Source of the DNA: Deinococcus aestuarii
GTDB lineage: Bacteria > Deinococcota > Deinococci > Deinococcales > Deinococcaceae
Assembly: GCF_018863415.1 (NCBI RefSeq)
Contig: NZ_JAHKSN010000001.1
Coordinates: forward strand, 1-64,000
Reading direction: 5' to 3'
Length of the DNA stretch: 64,000 nt
Position numbers and translations under genes: made by a program. Below, one piece after another: positions 1 to 16,333 of the stretch (position 1 is its first letter; each line of letters starts with the position of its first letter). The notes beneath the pieces are model-generated. The model was not told the DNA's origin. It saw only the letters and a list, made by a program, of their open reading frames with translations, and made no database searches.

Positions 1-364
1 CCTGATGACCTCGCCAGCGAACGAGCAGGACCGGGCGCAGGTCGAAGAGCTGTGCCGAGAAGCCCAAGAACTCACGGGGGGGATGCTGGAAGTGGCTTTT
101 GTGGATCAGGGCTACACTGGGACAGCACCCCTCAACGCTGCCAGGAAGAGCAATATCGAGCTGATCGTCGTGAAGCGTCAAGACGCTTCACGCGGCTTCG
201 TCCTGCTCCCCAAACGCTGGGTGGTCGAGCGCTCCCTCGCTTGGTTGTCGCGCTTCCGTCGCCTGGGACGAGATTTAGAACGCTTGTCCTCTACTCTGAT
301 CGGCTTTCACTTTGTTGCCGCTTGCGTTCTGATGCTGGCGAAAATCAAGCCATTTTTTGGATAG
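1..364 (+). mobile_element. IS5-type transposase, C-terminal part (5' end outside window)
   Basis: Transposase of a DDE insertion sequence; only the C-terminal part lies in the window. Visible motifs are the second catalytic region FVDQGYTG (Asp followed by YTG) and the C-terminal region [22 protein letters not shown], whose Glu belongs to the catalytic triad; this arrangement is typical of the IS5 superfamily. The frame is open from the window edge and stops at 362-364. Any ATG inside the window is not the true start. The element sits 3' to 3' with dppC. The right end probably lies just after the stop, near a CTAG at 380-383, but the left end is not available to confirm the terminal repeat. 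Confidence 0.85.
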
Positions 365-442
365 GGCTTTGCCCAGCCTCTAGGAAGGCGGGGGGCAGAG
401 GGCCGCGCGCACGCCCCCTGCCCTCCGCCCGTGGCCTGCCGT

Positions 443-1444
<1,002 letters not shown>

Positions 1445-1526
1445 GGGTTACCTCGGGGAAGGAGTTGGGGATGAGGGGTTAGAAAAGACGCAGGGCACGG
1501 GAGCTTGCGCCTCCCTCCCCCACCCC

Positions 1527-2564
<1,038 letters not shown>

Positions 2565-2646
2565 AGGGAAGACGCCTCCTTTCTGGGAGAAGGGGTGCGG
2601 GGCGGGCCCGTTGCTCTGCCCGCCCCGCACCCGACGTTTGCCTCGT

Positions 2647-4224
<1,578 letters not shown>

Positions 4225-4317
4225 GAAGCCTCCAGGGGCCGCCCCACGTCCGCGCCGGACCACCGGGGGTGGGTGACGCTCGGACGTGAGGGGTGGGTAA
4301 AGGGCCAGCGTGGATTC

Positions 4318-4346
4318 AGGGTAGGGGCCCCCCCGGGTGGTGTCAA
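4318..4346 (-). promoter_or_regulatory. Sigma-70-type promoter of dppA
   Basis: On the minus strand a perfect TTGACA (4341-4346) is followed by a 17-base spacer and TACCCT (4318-4323). It lies about 95 bases upstream of dppA, so this transcript has a normal leader, unlike many genes in the window. The spacer is a run of C and G with a GGGCCC-type palindrome. Confidence 0.75.
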
Positions 4347-4366
4347 GGCGAACGCCTCCCGGCCCC

Positions 4367-6418
4367 TCAGGGCTGCGGGGTCAGGTCGCCCAGCGCCGCG
4401 CTCGTCCGCGCCGGGCCCAGGGTGGCCGACCCCTCGGCGCGCGGCTCGTGCGGCTCCCCGTACACGCCGTTGCCGTCCCGGTCGCGCCCGCCGACCACCC
4501 GGAAGGTGCCGTCCGGCAGGAACGCGCTGAAGCGGCCCAGGGGGTCGAGCGCGGGCTGGAAGGCGTTCCCGCGCGCGTCCTGCATCCGCACGCCGAGGGT
4601 GTCGCTCACCGCCGGGGCGCCGAGGGCCGCCGCCGCGTTGACCATCCCGAAGCCGAACTGCTCATCGCGCCCCACCGGGCCGAGGTCGGTGGCCGTCGCC
4701 ACCAGCCGGGCGAGCGTGTCCTCGCGGCCCGCCGTGACCCCCTTGCTCAGCAGCAGCGCGGCGAGGGCGCTCACCTGCGGGGCGGCCTGACTCGTGCCCG
4801 ACTCGGCGAGGTAGACGGGCGCGTCCCCCGCGTAGTCCCACTCGGTCGAGAGGATCAGGTCCGGGAAGGGCTGGCCGTTCAGGGTCCCGCCCCCGAAAAA
4901 GGTCGCGCCCTGCGGGTCCACCCCGCCCGGTGCCGCGAGGGCGACCTGCGGGTAGCTGTTGCTGTAGGCGGCCCGCTCCGGGGCGCTCGCCCCCGAGAGG
5001 GTCACGCTGGCGACCGCCACCGCCCCCTCGCAGGCGGCGGGGTAATAGGGCGTCGTCCCGTATCCGTTCCCCGCCGCCGCGACCACGAGTGCGCCCGCCC
5101 TCGCCGCGTCGGCCACGGCGTCGCACAGGGGCCGGGCCGTCGCCGCGTCCACGTCCCCGCCCAGGCTGAGGTTGACGACCTGCGCCGGGTGGGGGTTGGT
5201 GTGCGTCTGGCCGTCCAGGGTCACCGCCAGGCCCGCCGCGTAGCGCACGGCGAGGGCCACGTCCGCGATCTCGGCGCCCCCCGAGGCGTCGATGGCGCGC
5301 ACCGGGAGCACCTTGACGGGCGCGCGGTAGACCGCCCCCACCACCCCGCTCGTGCTGCACTCCGGGCAGGCCTGCCGGTTCTCGCCCCAGCGGGCCGCGA
5401 TGATGCCGCTGACGTGGGTGCCGTGGCTGCCCTGGGTACGGCCGGGCGTGTCGGGGTCGGTGGGGTCGAGGTCCGGGCCGTCCCCGTCGCCGTTGTCGTA
5501 GCCTGCCGCGTCGGGGGCCGCCGCCTGGAAGCCCAGCACGTCGAGCGCCCCGTCCCCCGGCCCGTACAGTTGCCCCTCCAGGTCGGGGTGGTCGTAGCGC
5601 ACGCCGGAGTCCACCACGGCCACCGTGACGGGCCGGGTGTACGCGCCCCCCTCCATGTCGCGCCACACGCTCCCGTACCCGAGCAGGCGGGAACTCCATT
5701 GCAGCCCCGCGTACTGGTCCGTCGGCACGACCGGGGCGGCCTGGGCCCGCAGGACGGCGTTGGGCACGGCGTATTCGACGTCGGGGTCGGCCCGCAGCGC
5801 CCGCAGGGCCCCCTCCACGTCCCGCGTCTCCAGCCGCACGGCCCGCCCGCCGAGGTCACGCCGGGAGGAGGGCGGCACGTTCAGCCGCGCCAGGGTGTCC
5901 CGCGTGAGCTCCCGCGCGGCCCCGCCCCGCCCGAGCGCGACCGACTGCGCCGCCGCCGAGCGGTACTTCACGATGACGCCGCGCGCCTGCGGGGTCGGGG
6001 CCGGGGTCGCCTCCGCCCGCAGGCCCACGTCCGCTCCCTGGGCCTGCGCCGCGTCCACCACCCGCCCGGTCAGGGTGTACTGGTCGGCGGTGACCGTCCA
6101 CGTCGCGCGTCCGCTCTCCTGCCCGCGCTGCCACGCGACGGTGATCTGGCCGCTCAGCCTCGCCTGGTCCGCCGCCGTCCGGGTCGCCTGCCCCCGGTCC
6201 GCCGTCACGGTCAGCCGCACGTCGCCCGTCCCCTTCGGGGGCGAGACGGTGAGCCAGGAGGGCACCCCCTCCACGGTCCAACTCCCCGCGAAGGCCTGGA
6301 CCGTCGGGAGACTCAGCCGCGTGCCGAGGTCGACCGTTCGCGGGGGAATGCTGGAGGGCGCCTGGGTACAGGCGCAGAGCAGGAGGGCGGCGGTGAGCAG
6401 GACGGGGAGACGGTTCAT
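4367..6418 (-). CDS. Subtilisin-like (S8) serine protease, predicted lipoprotein
   Basis: Secreted serine endopeptidase, 683 residues. The N-terminus MNRLPVLLTAALLLCAC gives a lipobox with Cys17. A non-catalytic region follows (residues about 25-215), including a stretch resembling a propeptide (KYRSAAAQ...LGRGGAAREL). The S8 domain starts near residue 262. The catalytic triad is visible: Asp270 in VAVVDSGVRYDHPDL, His332 in SHGTHVSG and Ser543 in GTSQAAPQ; the oxyanion Asn is in AAAGNGYG. CPEC (351-354) is an inserted Cys pair. The last 100 residues form an extra domain of unknown role. It is transcribed away from the DUF2227 gene. A role in protein turnover at the envelope is inferred. Confidence 0.9.
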   Translation of the reverse strand: MNRLPVLLTAALLLCACTQAPSSIPPRTVDLGTRLSLPTVQAFAGSWTVEGVPSWLTVSPPKGTGDVRLTVTADRGQATRTAADQARLSGQITVAWQRGQESGRATWTVTADQYTLTGRVVDAAQAQGADVGLRAEATPAPTPQARGVIVKYRSAAAQSVALGRGGAARELTRDTLARLNVPPSSRRDLGGRAVRLETRDVEGALRALRADPDVEYAVPNAVLRAQAAPVVPTDQYAGLQWSSRLLGYGSVWRDMEGGAYTRPVTVAVVDSGVRYDHPDLEGQLYGPGDGALDVLGFQAAAPDAAGYDNGDGDGPDLDPTDPDTPGRTQGSHGTHVSGIIAARWGENRQACPECSTSGVVGAVYRAPVKVLPVRAIDASGGAEIADVALAVRYAAGLAVTLDGQTHTNPHPAQVVNLSLGGDVDAATARPLCDAVADAARAGALVVAAAGNGYGTTPYYPAACEGAVAVASVTLSGASAPERAAYSNSYPQVALAAPGGVDPQGATFFGGGTLNGQPFPDLILSTEWDYAGDAPVYLAESGTSQAAPQVSALAALLLSKGVTAGREDTLARLVATATDLGPVGRDEQFGFGMVNAAAALGAPAVSDTLGVRMQDARGNAFQPALDPLGRFSAFLPDGTFRVVGGRDRDGNGVYGEPHEPRAEGSATLGPARTSAALGDLTPQP

Positions 6419-6486
6419 GCGTTCCCAGGATGCCGCAGCGGGGCGGGCGGTGTGTGAAGATGCGCCGGGGCCCCCACAATGGGGGC

Positions 6487-6999
6487 GTGCCCAGCGGACG
6501 CGTCCACAACCTCATCAACATCGCCGCCTACAGCGTTCTTGCCGCGGGGGTCCTGCTCGCTTCCCGGGCGGGGCTCGTTACCGTGACGCCCGTGCAGGCG
6601 CTGAACTTCACCCTCGGCTTCGCGGCGGGCACCTTCCTCCTCTCGCCCGACCTCGACCTCGCGGAGGGGCGGGTGGACAGCAAGCGCCACTGGGGCCTGC
6701 TCGGCATCCTGTGGGTGCCCTACGGCATGATCTTCAGCCACCGGGGCTTATCCCACACCTGGGTCGTCGGCCCGCTCACCCGCCTCGCGTACGTCGCCGT
6801 GGTCGTCGCCCTCGTCGTCGGGTTGCTGCGCACCTTCGTGCCGGGGGTGCCTCTGCCGGGCATTCCCGAGCCGATCAGCCTCAAGTTCCTCGTCCCCATC
6901 CTGCTGGGCTACTACCTCAGCCAGTGGCTCCACCTCATCGCCGACGGGGTAAGGCCCGACCACGGGATGCGGCGGGGGATGCGGAAGCTGGGGAGGTGA
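6487..6999 (+). CDS. DUF2227 family membrane protein (putative metal-binding)
   Basis: A 170-residue membrane protein. The family is recognised by MPSGRVHN near the start, LLSPDLDLAEG around residue 57, the W-rich segment HWGLLGILWVPYGMIFSHRGLSHT and the C-terminal HLIADGV. The conserved His and Asp residues are the reason such proteins are called putative metal-binding; no reaction is known to me. Four membrane segments are predicted by eye. The GTG at 6487 is preferred because family members start at the PSGR motif; an upstream ATG would add 19 unlike residues. Divergent from the subtilase. Confidence 0.8.
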   Translation: MPSGRVHNLINIAAYSVLAAGVLLASRAGLVTVTPVQALNFTLGFAAGTFLLSPDLDLAEGRVDSKRHWGLLGILWVPYGMIFSHRGLSHTWVVGPLTRLAYVAVVVALVVGLLRTFVPGVPLPGIPEPISLKFLVPILLGYYLSQWLHLIADGVRPDHGMRRGMRKLGR

Positions 7000-7018
7000 G
7001 GGGACGGGGGTGGGCTCC

Positions 7019-7639
7019 TCAGCGGTCGACCGCCGCGTAGGTGCCCAGGGCGATCATCGCGCCACCCGAGGCCACCCTCTGCCCGCGTTGAAAACGGGCG
7101 TTCAGCCGCAGGCGTGACCCCAGCGGCCCGGCGAACGCGGCGACGAGCAGGTCAGCGAGCGTGTTGAGCACGACCGAGGTCGTCCCGAGGAGCACGAACT
7201 GCCAGAACACGCCGCCCGCCTCCGGGTTCACGAACTGCGGGACGAAGGCCAGGAAGAAGAGCGCGGTCTTCGGGTTGAGCAGTTCGGTTATGACGCCCTG
7301 CCTGAAGGCGTGGTTCGGACGGGGACCGCCGTTCACGTCGAGGGAGAGCCGTTCCTTCGACAACAGCGTCCGCACGCCCAGGTAGATCAGGTAGGCCGCC
7401 CCCGCGTACTTCACGAGGCTGAAGGCGAGCGACGAGGCGAGGATCAGGGTGGAGAGTCCGGCGGCGGAGGCGAACACGTGAAACATTCCCCCCACCAGCG
7501 TGCCGAACGAACTCTGCACCCCGTCGCGCCGCCCTCCTCCCAGGCTGCGCGCCAGGACGTAGAGCAGGCCGGGCCCCGGAAGCACCGCGAGAACCAGGGC
7601 CGCGAGGAGGAAAGCGCCGTACTGGTGGGCGTCGAGCAT
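7019..7639 (-). CDS. LysE/RhtB family amino-acid exporter
   Basis: Inner-membrane exporter of amino acids or small metabolites, 206 residues with six hydrophobic segments. Family signatures: LAVLPGPGLLYVLARSLGGGRRDG near residues 18-40, the YLIYLGVRTL helix and the ELLNPKTALFFLAFVPQFV segment. The frame is open much further upstream, but homologous sequence begins at the ATG at 7639, and TATGCT at 7645-7650 fits a leaderless start there. It converges on the DUF2227 gene with only 19 bp between the stops. Confidence 0.88.
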   Translation of the reverse strand: MLDAHQYGAFLLAALVLAVLPGPGLLYVLARSLGGGRRDGVQSSFGTLVGGMFHVFASAAGLSTLILASSLAFSLVKYAGAAYLIYLGVRTLLSKERLSLDVNGGPRPNHAFRQGVITELLNPKTALFFLAFVPQFVNPEAGGVFWQFVLLGTTSVVLNTLADLLVAAFAGPLGSRLRLNARFQRGQRVASGGAMIALGTYAAVDR

Positions 7640-7644
7640 GGTTG

Positions 7645-7650
7645 AGCATA
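7645..7650 (-). promoter_or_regulatory. -10 element (TATGCT) of the LysE gene
   Basis: TATGCT on the minus strand ends 5 bases before the ATG at 7639. This spacing implies a transcript starting at or next to the start codon. Confidence 0.45.
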
Positions 7651-7680
7651 CCGTGGGCGGCATGGGGGGAGCGGACCTGC

Positions 7681-8426
<746 letters not shown>

Positions 8427-8477
8427 GAGAGAGGGTAGTGGGTTGCGGGCGGGAGGTTGTGGGGCACTTCCCACGAC

Positions 8478-9688
8478 CTACGACCCTTCCCCGTACCGCT
8501 CCAGAAACGCCTCCCGACTCACCACGCTCAGCCTGACTTCGGGCATGGGGCCCCCCGTCCCGTAGGCGCGGCGCACCAGGGCCGACCAGGGGCGCAACCG
8601 GCGCAGGACGGCGGAGGGGAGGGGCTGGCTCTCGAAGCCCAGGAGGGCGAGCAGCGGCGCGAAGGTGCTGAGGCCGAAGATCACCCGCGCGCCCCGGAGT
8701 TCCGGCCTCGTCTGGAGGTCGCGGGCGAGGTCCCGGAAGTCCCCGGGGGCGAGGCGCAGGCCCCGGCGCAGACCGATATCCACCAGAAGCGGGCTGTTGA
8801 GGTGGAGTTCGGCGGCGGGGGTCCCACGGGGCACGGGGGTGCCATCCGCCAGCGTGACGCCCTCCAGCGCGAACCGCACGCTTCCCAGCCGGAAGAGGTT
8901 GTCCGCCCGCCCCCCGGCGTGCCGGATCCCCCCCATGCGGTCCACCCGCCGGTCGAGGCCCCCCAGCAGACGGCGGGGCAGGCCCCGGAGGCCCAGCGGC
9001 GCGGCCCCGTCCAACCCGCCGAGCGGCACCAGGGCGTACCCCCGCCCCCGCAGGTCGGCGAGGAGGCCGGGCAGGGCAGGCACCGTGTTGGGCGCCCCCG
9101 GCCCCGCGTCGTGCAGGACGACGACCGCGCCGGGGTGGGCCAGGGCTCCTACCCGACTCCGCACGCTCTCCGGGGTGGACTCGGGGTGCCAGTCGCGGCC
9201 TTCGACGGTCCAGTGGGCGCCCGTCACTCCCGCCGCGCGCTGCCCGAAAATGGTGGCGAGGGTGTACGCGCCGTGGGGTGGGCGGTGCAGCCGTGCGGAT
9301 CGCCCGGTCACGGCGGACACGCGCCGCGCCGCCCGCCCGGGTTCGAGGAAGGCCCCCCACGGTGTCCGCACCCAGGCGTGGACGTGCCGCGCCGCGTGGG
9401 GTTCGACCTCGTGCCCCTCGGCGAGGGTCCGGGCGATCAGCTCCGGGTAGGCTTCCGCGCGGGGAGCGATCACGAAGAAGGTCGCCCGCGCACCCGCCTC
9501 CCGCAGCGCGTCGAGCACGGCGGGCGTCGTGGCGGGGTCCGGCCCGTCGTCGAAGGTGAGGGCGAGCGCCCGCTGCTCCTGCCGTCCCTCGCGGATCAGG
9601 CCCAGGTTCAGCCGCTGCACGAGGAGGGAGGGGAGCCCCACGTACCCCACCAGGGCGAGGGCGCCCAGGCCCAGCCAGCCCCGGCGCC

Positions 9689-9692
<4 letters not shown>
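8478..9692 (-). CDS. Polysaccharide deacetylase (NodB fold) with C-terminal extension
   Basis: Predicted extracytoplasmic carbohydrate-ester deacetylase, 404 residues. An N-terminal membrane anchor (residues 5-28) is followed by the NodB domain: ALTFDDGPDP with Asp48/Asp49, His99 and His103 in EPHAARH, RPPHG at 137-141 and LHDAG at 193-197. Residues from about 245 onward form a separate domain (no motif I recognise) also seen in Firmicute and Deinococcus deacetylases of the YkoP-type layout. Its ATG overlaps the stop of the upstream glycosyltransferase (ATGA), so the two are translationally coupled. The substrate is likely a cell-surface glycan or glycolipid. Confidence 0.87.
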
Positions 9693-12024
<2,332 letters not shown>

Positions 12025-12121
12025 CGCGCGATCCCGGCGCGGCTTGTCGCGTGTGGCGCGTGGTTTGTGGAGGAGGGTGGGCCTTTCTCCACACGCCACA
12101 GGCCACAGGCCACAGGCCCCC
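12025..12121. repeat. Intergenic inverted repeat with GCCACAG tandem units
   Basis: Between fabZ and the permease, the + strand has GTGTGGCGCGTGGTTTGTGG (12050-12069) followed about 20 bases later by CCACACGCCACAGGCCACAG and a further CCACAGG unit (to 12118). The two halves can pair, giving a long imperfect hairpin, and the right half is a 9-base tandem repeat (GCCACAGGC/CCACAGG). It may end the fabZ transcript. Confidence 0.5.
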
Positions 12122-12550
<429 letters not shown>

Positions 12551-12621
12551 AGGTGGGTCTCCGGTGGGGCGTGAGAAGGGGCGGGAGCCGCGCTCAGCCC
12601 CCGGTGGGTCGGGCGGGGGGC

Positions 12622-13662
12622 TCAGCGGCGCAGGTAGTGGTCGCTCGACACCAGGCTGTCGCCGAGCACCGGGATCATCTCCAGCGCCATGCCTGTGCCG
12701 ATGGCGACGGCCTCGACGGCGTTCTCCGCCACCCGGACGGGGATCTTCGTCGCCTGCTGGATGAGCCCATCGAAGTTCCGCAGCAGCGAGCCCCCGCCCG
12801 TCATCACGATCCCGTGGTCGAGGATGTCGCTCACGAGTTCGGGCGGGGTGATCTCCAGCACGCGCTTGACGCCCTCGACGATCTGGCTGACGGGCTCGCT
12901 CAGCGCCTCCACCACCTCGCGGGTGTCGAGCGTGATCGTCTTCGGCAGGCCGTTCACGAGGTCGCGGCCCCGCACCTCGGCGGTGAGGTTCTCGCCCTCG
13001 TCGAGGAGGGTGGCGGCCCCCACCTTGACCTTGATCTCCTCGGCGGTGCGCTCGCCCACCAAGACGTTGTGCTTGCGCCGCACATACCGGATGATGCTCT
13101 CGTCGAACTCGTCCCCGGCCACCCGCATCGACTCGCTGACGACGATGCCGCCCAGCGAGATCACCGCGATGTCGCTGCTGCCCCCGCCGATGTCCACGAT
13201 CATGCTGCCCACCGGCTCGGCGATCTTGAGCCCCGCCCCGATGGCCGCCGCGAGCGGTTCCTCGATCAGGAAGGCCCGGCGGGCGTTGGCGTTGAGCGCC
13301 GCGCGCAGCACTGCCCGCCTTTCGACGTCGCTCACGTTGCTGGGGATGCCCACCATGAGCTGCGGCTTGAGGCCGAACATGCGCCCCGCCCCGCCCTGCA
13401 CCTTTTGCAGGAACATGGTGATCATCCGCTCGGTGAGGAGTTCGTCGGCGATCACGCCGTCCTTGATCGGCCGCACGGCGACGATCCCGCCGGGCGTGCG
13501 CCCGATCATGCGGTAGGCCTCCTCGCCGACGGCCTTGACCTGCTTGCTGTCGCGGGTCATGGCGATCACGCTGGGTTCCTGGAGGACCAGGCCCCGGCTC
13601 TTGGTGTAGATCAGGAAGGTCGCGGTGCCCAGATCGATGCCGATGTCTTCAGAAAACCTCAC
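12622..13662 (-). CDS. mreB: Rod shape-determining protein MreB
   Basis: Actin-like ATPase that forms filaments under the membrane and guides cell-wall synthesis, 346 residues. Phosphate-binding loops: GIDLGTATFLIY near the N-terminus and MIVDIGGGSSDIAVIS in the middle; the adenosine motif is IVMTGGGSLLRNFD. The GTG at 13662 has GGAGG six bases upstream and gives the usual MRFSEDIGIDLGTA start; an upstream ATG is out of step with the family. mreC/mreD do not follow. The protein in a genus best known for cocci is notable but not rare in rod-shaped Deinococcus. Confidence 0.94.
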   Translation of the reverse strand: MRFSEDIGIDLGTATFLIYTKSRGLVLQEPSVIAMTRDSKQVKAVGEEAYRMIGRTPGGIVAVRPIKDGVIADELLTERMITMFLQKVQGGAGRMFGLKPQLMVGIPSNVSDVERRAVLRAALNANARRAFLIEEPLAAAIGAGLKIAEPVGSMIVDIGGGSSDIAVISLGGIVVSESMRVAGDEFDESIIRYVRRKHNVLVGERTAEEIKVKVGAATLLDEGENLTAEVRGRDLVNGLPKTITLDTREVVEALSEPVSQIVEGVKRVLEITPPELVSDILDHGIVMTGGGSLLRNFDGLIQQATKIPVRVAENAVEAVAIGTGMALEMIPVLGDSLVSSDHYLRR

Positions 13663-13734
13663 GCCATGCCTCCGCTCAAAACGCCCCAATCGTAGCACGG
13701 GGCATGAATGGGCTCCGGAGCCGTGTCTGCGCCC

Positions 13735-14037
13735 TCAGCCCCTCGGTTTCAGGTAAGCCGCCAGCCCCGCGAGCAGGCTCGTCAGCAGCGTCAGGCCCAC
13801 GGCGCGGCTGTAACTGGCGACCCCCTCCAGTCCCACCCGGGCACTCAGCACGCCCTCCACGCTCCCCAGCGAGCGCAGCCACAGCGGCGCGTTCGGGTTG
13901 AGCGTGGCGAAGACCCCCAGCGTCAGCGCGGCCAGAGCGAGCACCGCCAGCGCCAGCGCCACGACGAGAACCCACCTCAGAGCCCGCACCCTCGCTCCTG
14001 CCCCGCCGCCCGGATGGTCGCCGTCATCGCCGGGCAT
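13735..14037 (-). CDS. Small two-helix membrane protein, unknown function
   Basis: A protein of about 100 residues that I do not recognise. After a Gly-rich start it has one hydrophobic helix (LRWVLVVALALAVLALAALTLGVFA), a 35-residue external loop and a second helix (VGLTLLTSLLAGLAAYL), ending in KPRG. The ATG at 14037 is preferred; another in-frame ATG at 14064 would add nine residues. It lies upstream of mreB in the same direction with 72 bp between and diverges from the GNAT-like gene. Membership of the mreB unit is possible. Confidence 0.6.
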   Translation of the reverse strand: MPGDDGDHPGGGAGARVRALRWVLVVALALAVLALAALTLGVFATLNPNAPLWLRSLGSVEGVLSARVGLEGVASYSRAVGLTLLTSLLAGLAAYLKPRG

Positions 14038-14078
14038 TGTAGAGCCGCCGCCTGAAAAGGACACCCGCCCCCCGGCGG

Positions 14079-14084
14079 TAGACT
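14079..14084 (+). promoter_or_regulatory. -10 element (TAGACT), leaderless start
   Basis: TAGACT is followed by exactly 7 bases and the GTG at 14092 of the GNAT-like gene. Confidence 0.6.
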
Positions 14085-14091
14085 CCGCCCC

Positions 14092-14352
14092 GTGAGCGCC
14101 CCGCCCCTGCCCGCCCGCGTCCGCGTCACCCGGCCCCCCCTGCCCCTCGCCCCCGGCCTGAGGGCGGCGGCGGCGCGGCTGTGCCCGGACGCCCCGTTGG
14201 AGGCCTTGACGGGCGCGGCCCTCGCCGTCGCGGGCGGCGCGGTGATCGGTGCGGCGCTGAGGTGGGAGGGCGGCGAGGCCCTGGGCGTGGACCCGGGCTG
14301 GCGCGGGCGCGGCATCGAGGAGGCGCTGTCAGCCGCACTACACGACACCTAA
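14092..14352 (+). CDS. Truncated GNAT acetyltransferase-like protein
   Basis: An 86-residue protein. Its C-terminal part, ALRWEGGEALGVDPGWRGRGIEEALSAAL, matches the acetyl-CoA binding region of GNAT enzymes (V-x-P-x-x-R-x-x-G), but the protein ends a dozen residues later, so the second half of the fold is absent. The N-terminal half is Ala/Pro-rich. The clear TAGACT-7-GTG promoter argues that it is expressed. It could be a short relic or a stand-alone acyl-CoA-binding peptide; it is followed at once by an acyl-CoA dehydrogenase gene. Confidence 0.55.
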   Translation: MSAPPLPARVRVTRPPLPLAPGLRAAAARLCPDAPLEALTGAALAVAGGAVIGAALRWEGGEALGVDPGWRGRGIEEALSAALHDT

Positions 14353-14363
14353 CGCCCGTTTGG

Positions 14364-14369
14364 TAGCGT
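14364..14369 (+). promoter_or_regulatory. -10 element (TAGCGT) of the acyl-CoA dehydrogenase gene
   Basis: TAGCGT lies 6 bases before the ATG at 14376, the leaderless spacing. Confidence 0.55.
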
Positions 14370-14375
14370 GGGGGC

Positions 14376-15557
<1,182 letters not shown>

Positions 15558-15567
15558 GAGGAGCGGC

Positions 15568-15585
15568 GTACACCCGTTGTACGCT
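15568..15585 (+). promoter_or_regulatory. Palindromic operator over the -10 box of the toxin-antitoxin operon
   Basis: A perfect inverted repeat GTACA-CCCGT-TGTAC (15568-15582) overlaps a -10 hexamer TACGCT (15580-15585). YefM/Phd antitoxins are known to bind palindromes with a TGTACA core, so this is the probable autoregulatory site. Confidence 0.6.
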
Positions 15586-15599
15586 CTGGCCTGCCTCGA

Positions 15600-15899
15600 C
15601 TGAACATCAGCCAGCTTCGCCAGAATTTGCGCGAAGCGGTAGAACAGGTCAAGGCCGGGAAGGAGATCGAGATCGTCCAGAACGGCGTGATCGTCGCCGC
15701 GCTTGTCCATCCCGAGCGGCTGCGTCCCCGCGTGATGACGCCGAACATCGCTGCTGCGGACGCTCTTGCCGTACAACTGGAAGCGGCGAGAAACCGGGTC
15801 CGCCGGGATGGTTTGAAGTTGTGCAGTGAGGGCACCCACCCTGAACGTGCCGAGGAACTGATCCAGGACGTTGATCAACAGAGAGTCGCGGGCGAGTGA
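15600..15899 (+). CDS. Phd/YefM family antitoxin
   Basis: DNA-binding antitoxin of a type II toxin-antitoxin pair, about 99 residues. The N-terminal NISQLRQNLREAVEQVKAGKEIEIVQNGVIVAALV is the family pattern; the acidic C-terminus should neutralise the toxin. The start is unusual: a TTG at 15627 would delete the conserved first nine residues, whereas the family start corresponds to a CTG at 15600 (another CTG at 15591). No ATG or GTG is available. The stop overlaps the toxin GTG (GTGA). Confidence 0.75.
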   Translation: MNISQLRQNLREAVEQVKAGKEIEIVQNGVIVAALVHPERLRPRVMTPNIAAADALAVQLEAARNRVRRDGLKLCSEGTHPERAEELIQDVDQQRVAGE

Positions 15900-16333
15900 A
15901 ATACGCGCTCGACAGCGACGTTCTTGGTTGTGCCGCCAGTGAGGGCCAGCCGCTCGGCGATCCGGTTCGGCGACTTCCTCAGGAAGCCGAGTCGGAGATG
16001 CACGTCGGTTCCGTCCTCCTTCTCACGGAAGTGCTCGCCAACCCTCTGCGCGAGGGGAGGGCCACGGAGCTTCAGCTTCTCGGAAGCCTGCTGGCTGCGC
16101 TCAGTTTGCACGACATCACGCGCAGCACGGCCCTCCTCGCCACCCAGCTCGCCGCCGCCTACCGTCTCCGGGCCCCGGACGCCCTGCACCTCGCCTGCGC
16201 CGTAGAAGCTGGAGCGAGCGCCTTCCTCACCGCTAACCGCAAGGACTTCCGGCGGGGCGAGATTCTAGAACTGGGTGTGCTGTACCCGGAAAACCTTCAG
16301 CCCTTCACCGCCAGCGCCCGCAGCCGCACATAA
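15896..16333 (+). CDS. PIN-domain ribonuclease toxin (VapC-like)
   Basis: Toxin of a type II pair, 145 residues; PIN proteins cut RNA with Mg2+ held by acidic residues. The expected residues are present: Asp6 (and Asp8) in YALDSDVLG, Glu45 in LLLTEVLANP, Asp95 in RAPDALHLACA and Asp117 in LTANRKDF. The GTG overlaps the antitoxin stop by four bases, giving tight coupling. The last 37 bases overlap the 3' end of the convergent methyltransferase gene. Partner choice is mixed: a PIN toxin with a Phd/YefM antitoxin. Confidence 0.82.
   Translation: MKYALDSDVLGCAASEGQPLGDPVRRLPQEAESEMHVGSVLLLTEVLANPLREGRATELQLLGSLLAALSLHDITRSTALLATQLAAAYRLRAPDALHLACAVEAGASAFLTANRKDFRRGEILELGVLYPENLQPFTASARSRT

Noticed and set aside
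361..383. GGGCTTTGCCC and CTAG after the transposase as a defined IS end and target duplication
   Set aside because: The left end of the element is outside the window, so neither terminal repeat nor target duplication can be compared.
4337..6457. A 706-codon open frame on the + strand opposite the subtilase gene
   Set aside because: It is the mirror of a GC-rich gene: the product is Arg/Pro/Gly/His-rich without domains, while the minus strand has a complete catalytic triad and signal peptide.
12051..12118. GCCACAGG tandem units considered as a CRISPR or VNTR array
   Set aside because: Only two to three short units without spacers; better described as an inverted repeat or terminator-like element.
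12622..13695. Long + strand frame opposite mreB
   Set aside because: MreB phosphate loops are intact on the minus strand; the opposite product is low-complexity His/Asp/Ala-rich.
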